Of a stretch of 8,501 nucleotides of DNA, positions 5,541-8,501 are shown in pieces. Positions within the stretch are counted from its first letter, which is position 1, and every line of letters starts with the position of its first letter. The notes below the pieces were generated by a model that had not been told where the DNA came from, did no database searches, and saw only the letters and a list, made by a program, of their open reading frames with translations. The stretch is from Anaerolineae bacterium (lineage in GTDB: Bacteria > Chloroflexota > Anaerolineae > B4-G1), in assembly GCA_027079895.1 (NCBI GenBank), contig JALWUZ010000075.1, forward strand, positions 1 through 8,501. Direction: 5' to 3'. Position numbers and translations under genes: made by a program.

Positions 5541-7872
5541 CAAGCACCTGACCACATTGGAGTTTCCCAAAGTCCTCGACCGCCTGGCGCGGTTGAGCGA
5601 CTTTTCTGCCGGGGAGGAGCGGGCCCGCGCCCTCCGCCCGGCGACCGAACCGCAGGAGATTCGCCGCCGCCTGGACATCACCACCGAGGCCCGCGCCCTG
5701 CTGGACGAGCGGCCCGGCCTCTCGCTGGACGGCGTCCACGACATCCGCCCGCTGGCGCAGGCGGCCCGACGCGGCAGTCTGCTGCTGCCGCCGGATTTGC
5801 TCGACGTTCGGGACACGCTGGCCGGCGCCCGCGCCCTCCGCCGCACCCTGGGCCGCCTGAAGGAGCAGTATCCCCTCCTGGCCGACATCGCCGGGCGGCT
5901 GCGTCCCTGCGCCGACTTAATCGCTGAAATCGAACGCTGCCTGGACGAGCAGGGTGAGGTGCGGGACGACGCCTCCCCGGAACTGGCCCGCCTGCGCCGC
6001 GAGGAACGGGCCGCCCACGAGCGGTTGCGGGGGAAATTGCAGGCTATCATCGGCTCGCCGGGGAACGCCGCTTTTCTGCAAGAGCCGATCATCACCCAAC
6101 GAGAGGGACGCTACGTCATCCCCCTCAAGGCGGACTTCAAGGGGCGCATCCGGGGCATCGTCCACGACGTTTCCGCCTCCGGCGCGACGGTGTTCGTCGA
6201 GCCGCTGGCGGTCGTCGAACTCAACAACCGCTGGCGCGAACTTCAAATGGCGGAGCGGCGGGAGGTGGACCGCATCCTGGCCCGCCTCGGCGGGATGGTC
6301 GCCGCGCGGGAGCGGGAGATCGAGCAGACGGTGGACGCGCTGGCCGACCTCGACCTGGCTCTGGCCCAGGCGCGGTACGCGGAGAAGTTGGCGGCCACCG
6401 CTCCCACCATCACCGCGCCGGGCCGCCCCCTGCGGCTCTTCAGGGCCCGCCATCCCCTGCTCGACCCGCAGCGGGTGGTGCCGATTGACGTGGTGCTGGA
6501 CGACGAGACCCACGTCCTGGTCATCACCGGCCCCAACACCGGCGGCAAGACCGTCACGCTGAAGACCGTCGGACTGCTCGCGCTGATGGCCCAGGCGGGG
6601 CTGCACCTGCCGGTCGCCCCCGGCTCGTCGCTGCCCTACTTCGAGGCCGTCTACGCCGACATCGGCGATGAGCAGTCCATCGAACAGAACCTTTCCACCT
6701 TCTCCGCCCACCTGACCAACATCCTCTCCTTTCTCGACCGGGCCGACGAGCGCAGCCTGGTTCTGCTGGACGAACTGGGGGCCGGCACCGACCCCGCCGA
6801 AGGGGCCGCGCTGGCCCGCGCCCTGCTCGACCACTTCCGCCGTCGTGGGGCGACGACCCTCGTCGCCACCCACTACCCGGAACTGAAGGCCTACGCCCAA
6901 CTGACCCCCGGCGTGCGCAACGGCAGCGTCGAGTTCGACCCGGAGACGTTGAGCCCGACCTACAGACTGACCATCGGCCTGCCGGGCCGCTCGAACGCCC
7001 TCGCCATCGCCCGGCGGCTGGGGATGCCCGCCGCGTTGGTGGAGGAGGCCCGGCAGCAGGTCGCCCCGGACGCGCTCCAAACCGAGGCGATGCTGAACGA
7101 CATCCACCGGCTGCGGGTGCAGGCGGCCCAGGCGCGGGACGCGGCCTACACCGCCCGCGTCGAGGCGGAACGTCTGGCCCGGCGGCTGCGCGACCGCTGG
7201 GCCGCCATCGAGCGGGAGCGGGAGGAGATTCTGGCCCAGGCCCGCGCGGTGGCCCAGGAGGAGTTGGAGACGTTGCAGGCCGAGGTGCGCCGTCTCAAGC
7301 GACGGCTCCAGGCCGCCGCCGTGCCGCTGGAGGAGATCGGGGCCGTCGAGCAGGCCATCGCCGCGCTGACGGACGAGTTGGAGACCGCCGCGCCGGAGTG
7401 GACGGAGATTCCACTGCCCCCGCAGCGGCCCATCCAGGCCGGGGATACCGTCTGGGTGCGCCCGCTGAGCACCACTGGCCAGGTGCTCTCCGTCGGCGCG
7501 GACGGGCGGGAGGCGGAGGTGCAGGTCGGGCCGGCCCGTACCCGCGTGCGGCTCGATATGTTGGAACTGCGGGCTGCCCCCCGCGCGGAGCCGGAGCCGG
7601 AACCGGCCTACGTCTACGCCGCCCCCTCGCCCGGCGTCCGGCTCGACCTGCGGGGCTGCACCGTCGAGGAGGCGTTGGAGCGGCTGGACCGGCATCTGGA
7701 CGGCGCGTTACAGGCTGGGCTGCCGCTGATTCACATCATTCACGGCAAGGGCACCGGGGCGTTGCGTCAGGCGGTGCGGGATTTTCTGAAGGCCCACCCG
7801 GACGTCAGCGACTACGAGCCCGGCCGGGAGGGGGAAGGGGGCGCGGGTGTCACCATCGCCCACCTGGACTGA
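5533..7872 (+). CDS. mutS2: Endonuclease MutS2
   Basis: This 779-residue protein has the normal family length (B. subtilis MutS2 is about 785). It lacks the MutS mismatch-recognition domain. Order: N-terminal core and lever; connector/clamp with EGRYVIPLKADFKGRIRGIVHD and SASGATVFVEP; ABC ATPase with Walker A GPNTGGKT (333-340), DEQS (379-382), STFSAHL (388-394), Walker B LVLLDE (409-414) and switch His447 in VATHYPEL; a coiled coil (about 520-620); a KOW-like barrel near 634-676; and a C-terminal Smr domain with LDLRG (704-708) and HGKGTGALR (737-745). MutS2 is reported to suppress recombination by resolving branched DNA and, in B. subtilis, to act on collided ribosomes; the KOW-plus-Smr layout fits either. 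The GTG start overlaps cvpA by 8 bp without a clear ribosome-binding site, implying coupled translation. Confidence 0.97.
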   Translation: MDSKHLTTLEFPKVLDRLARLSDFSAGEERARALRPATEPQEIRRRLDITTEARALLDERPGLSLDGVHDIRPLAQAARRGSLLLPPDLLDVRDTLAGARALRRTLGRLKEQYPLLADIAGRLRPCADLIAEIERCLDEQGEVRDDASPELARLRREERAAHERLRGKLQAIIGSPGNAAFLQEPIITQREGRYVIPLKADFKGRIRGIVHDVSASGATVFVEPLAVVELNNRWRELQMAERREVDRILARLGGMVAAREREIEQTVDALADLDLALAQARYAEKLAATAPTITAPGRPLRLFRARHPLLDPQRVVPIDVVLDDETHVLVITGPNTGGKTVTLKTVGLLALMAQAGLHLPVAPGSSLPYFEAVYADIGDEQSIEQNLSTFSAHLTNILSFLDRADERSLVLLDELGAGTDPAEGAALARALLDHFRRRGATTLVATHYPELKAYAQLTPGVRNGSVEFDPETLSPTYRLTIGLPGRSNALAIARRLGMPAALVEEARQQVAPDALQTEAMLNDIHRLRVQAAQARDAAYTARVEAERLARRLRDRWAAIEREREEILAQARAVAQEELETLQAEVRRLKRRLQAAAVPLEEIGAVEQAIAALTDELETAAPEWTEIPLPPQRPIQAGDTVWVRPLSTTGQVLSVGADGREAEVQVGPARTRVRLDMLELRAAPRAEPEPEPAYVYAAPSPGVRLDLRGCTVEEALERLDRHLDGALQAGLPLIHIIHGKGTGALRQAVRDFLKAHPDVSDYEPGREGEGGAGVTIAHLD

Positions 7873-7896
7873 ACGGCGTGTCGAGGAAATGCAACG

Positions 7897-7903
7897 AGGA
7901 GGT
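7897..7903 (+). promoter_or_regulatory. Ribosome-binding site deciding the MoaD-like start
   Basis: AGGAGGT stands 6 nt before the ATG at 7910. It shows that the longer reading from 7847, which would overlap the mutS2 end by 26 bp, is not the real start. Confidence 0.85.
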
Positions 7904-7909
7904 CTCGAA

Positions 7910-8272
7910 ATGAGGATAGAAGTCTGGCTCTACGGCCCGGTGGCCCGGTACGCCGGTGAGGCCAGCCAGGGCAGTTACGCCCAGTTGCACCCGGAACTGC
8001 CCGATGACATCACCATCGGCGACCTGATCGCCCGCCTGGGCATCCCGGCCGAGGAATTGGGGATTATTTTCGTCAACGGCAACCTGGCGGCTTTGCCCGG
8101 CCTGGAGACCGGACAGCATACCGTCCTGCACGACGGCGACCGGGTGGGCATTTCGCACCGGAAGAGTATGTGGCCGTTCCAGTACCGCTTCGGCGCCCAT
8201 CTGACGGAGGAACTGGAGGAGACCTTCCGGCAACGGGAGGATTTGGGGTTTCATCATTCTTACACCCATTGA
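7910..8272 (+). CDS. MoaD/ThiS-like beta-grasp protein without terminal Gly-Gly
   Basis: This 120-residue protein's first about 82 residues match the ubiquitin-like beta-grasp fold of MoaD/ThiS: IEVWLYGPVARYAG, then DITIGDLIARLGIPAEELGIIFVNGNLAALPG (33-64), then TVLHDGDRVGI (71-81), the usual 'L.DGDrVgi' edge strand. True sulfur carriers end in Gly-Gly a few residues later. Here the chain runs on through SHRKSMWPFQYRFGAHLTEELEE to an aromatic/His-rich end (FHHSYTH), with no Gly-Gly anywhere. It is therefore unlikely to form a thiocarboxylate in this form unless processed, and may be a regulatory or adaptor domain like the beta-grasp unit fused to Mut7-C proteins. It lies 37 bp after mutS2 and is probably the last gene of the operon. 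No molybdopterin or thiamine gene is in the window. Confidence 0.8.
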   Translation: MRIEVWLYGPVARYAGEASQGSYAQLHPELPDDITIGDLIARLGIPAEELGIIFVNGNLAALPGLETGQHTVLHDGDRVGISHRKSMWPFQYRFGAHLTEELEETFRQREDLGFHHSYTH

Positions 8273-8292
8273 ACGCGGCGGGGGGAGGGGGC

Positions 8293-8377
8293 GGCAGCGG
8301 ATGAATCCGCTGCCTGGGCATGCGGCCTGAACCCAGGCGGCGGATTCACCCGTCGCCGGTAAACAGGCGACACACCC
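8293..8377. repeat. Intergenic palindromic repeat, copy 1
   Basis: The element has four parts. Hairpin A has arms 8293-8302 (GGCAGCGGAT) and 8305-8314 (ATCCGCTGCC), a perfect 10-bp stem around GA. A 21-nt spacer (8315-8335) begins TGGG and ends CCCA. Hairpin C at 8336-8357 has arms GGCGGCGGAT and ACCCGTCGCC, with one wobble and one mismatch. A tail (8358-8377) contains GGCGAC, complementary to GTCGCC at 8352-8357. C resembles the reverse complement of A, so 8293-8357 is itself one large imperfect palindrome. It starts 20 bp after the MoaD-like stop. With no run of T it is not a textbook terminator, although it could serve as an RNA 3' end or stabiliser. Confidence 0.85.
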
Positions 8378-8384
8378 GCGCTGG

Positions 8385-8403
8385 CGCGAGCGTGACGCTC
8401 GCG
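8385..8403. repeat. Perfect 9-bp-arm palindrome between the two repeats
   Basis: The arms CGCGAGCGT (8385-8393) and ACGCTCGCG (8395-8403) flank a single central G; as a real hairpin this is about 7 bp with a GTGAC loop. It is followed by TTCCCACGC, giving a second small inverted repeat GCGT/ACGC at 8401-8412. It differs in sequence from the flanking repeat copies, so it may be a different small repeat type inserted between them. Confidence 0.7.
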
Positions 8404-8417
8404 TTCCCACGCTTTGC

Positions 8418-8501
8418 GGCAACGGATGAATCCGTTGCCTGGGTATGGGGCCAAAACCCAGGCGGCGGATTTATCCGTCGCCGGTGAACAGGCAACACCC
8501 C
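8418..8501. repeat. Intergenic palindromic repeat, copy 2 (may continue past the window)
   Basis: It has the same layout as copy 1, 125 bp downstream. Hairpin A has arms 8418-8427 (GGCAACGGAT) and 8430-8439 (ATCCGTTGCC), again perfect. A 21-nt spacer (8440-8460) begins TGGG and ends CCCA. Hairpin C at 8461-8482 has arms GGCGGCGGAT and ATCCGTCGCC, one wobble only. The tail is GGTGAACAGGCAAC. The G-C pair at stem position 5 of copy 1 is an A-T pair here, so pairing is kept despite sequence change. The window ends in or just after the tail. Confidence 0.85.

Noticed and set aside
5917..7695. A 592-codon open frame on the minus strand opposite mutS2
   Set aside because: It is the mirror of a strongly conserved MutS2 frame in high-GC DNA. 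Its translation is low-complexity (G, R, Q, V, D, L) with no recognisable domain.
7847..7909. Longer N-terminus for the MoaD-like protein starting at 7847
   Set aside because: It would overlap mutS2 in another frame, and the ribosome-binding site at 7897-7903 points to the ATG at 7910.
8073..8454. Short minus-strand open frames across the MoaD-like gene and the repeats
   Set aside because: They run through palindromic repeat DNA and opposite a real gene, giving proline/arginine-rich low-complexity translations without ribosome-binding sites.
8273..8501. CRISPR array
   Set aside because: Only two copies are seen, of about 85 bp, and they are internally palindromic with a 40-bp gap that is itself a palindrome. 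Repeat length and structure do not fit CRISPR.

Overview
The window is a compact, high-GC bacterial chromosomal segment with no tRNA, rRNA, CRISPR array, transposase or phage gene. Gene content, ordinary Shine-Dalgarno sites (AGGAGG type), frequent GTG starts and sigma-70-like promoters fit a member of the Chloroflexota (Anaerolineae-like). This placement is an inference from protein style: a small TalC-class transaldolase, ThyX, and a CvpA-MutS2 pair. It is not a proven assignment.

Left part (1-3023): the 3' end of a secreted-looking beta-propeller protein with sialidase-type Asp boxes runs in from the left edge. It converges on rsmG (16S rRNA G527 methyltransferase, minus strand). rsmG is divergent, by only 22 bp, from a two-gene plus-strand unit: a GNAT-family acetyltransferase and thyX (FAD-dependent thymidylate synthase), whose reading frames overlap by 11 bp.

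Middle part (3030-4190): a minus-strand pair made of an ECF-type sigma factor followed, with a GTGA stop/start overlap, by a small single-pass membrane protein that is a candidate anti-sigma partner. The pair is transcribed away from a 229-bp intergenic region holding two good back-to-back promoters.

Right part (4191-8272): a co-directional run of transaldolase, CvpA-like membrane protein, MutS2 and a MoaD/ThiS-like beta-grasp protein, probably one operon from the promoter at 4124-4151. The transaldolase carries the family Schiff-base lysine, plus Glu and Phe at the two positions that separate transaldolases from fructose-6-phosphate aldolases. The cvpA stop overlaps the mutS2 start. The beta-grasp protein lacks the C-terminal Gly-Gly needed for sulfur carriage and has a conspicuous tail instead.

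Right edge (8273-8501): no gene. It holds two copies, 125 bp apart, of an intergenic palindromic element made of two hairpins around a 21-nt spacer. The two copies differ by a compensated base-pair change in the first hairpin. A separate strong palindrome lies between them. This is the least ordinary DNA in the window. No complete undescribed system is visible; the best leads are the repeat element, the non-canonical sigma/anti-sigma pair and the Gly-Gly-less beta-grasp protein.
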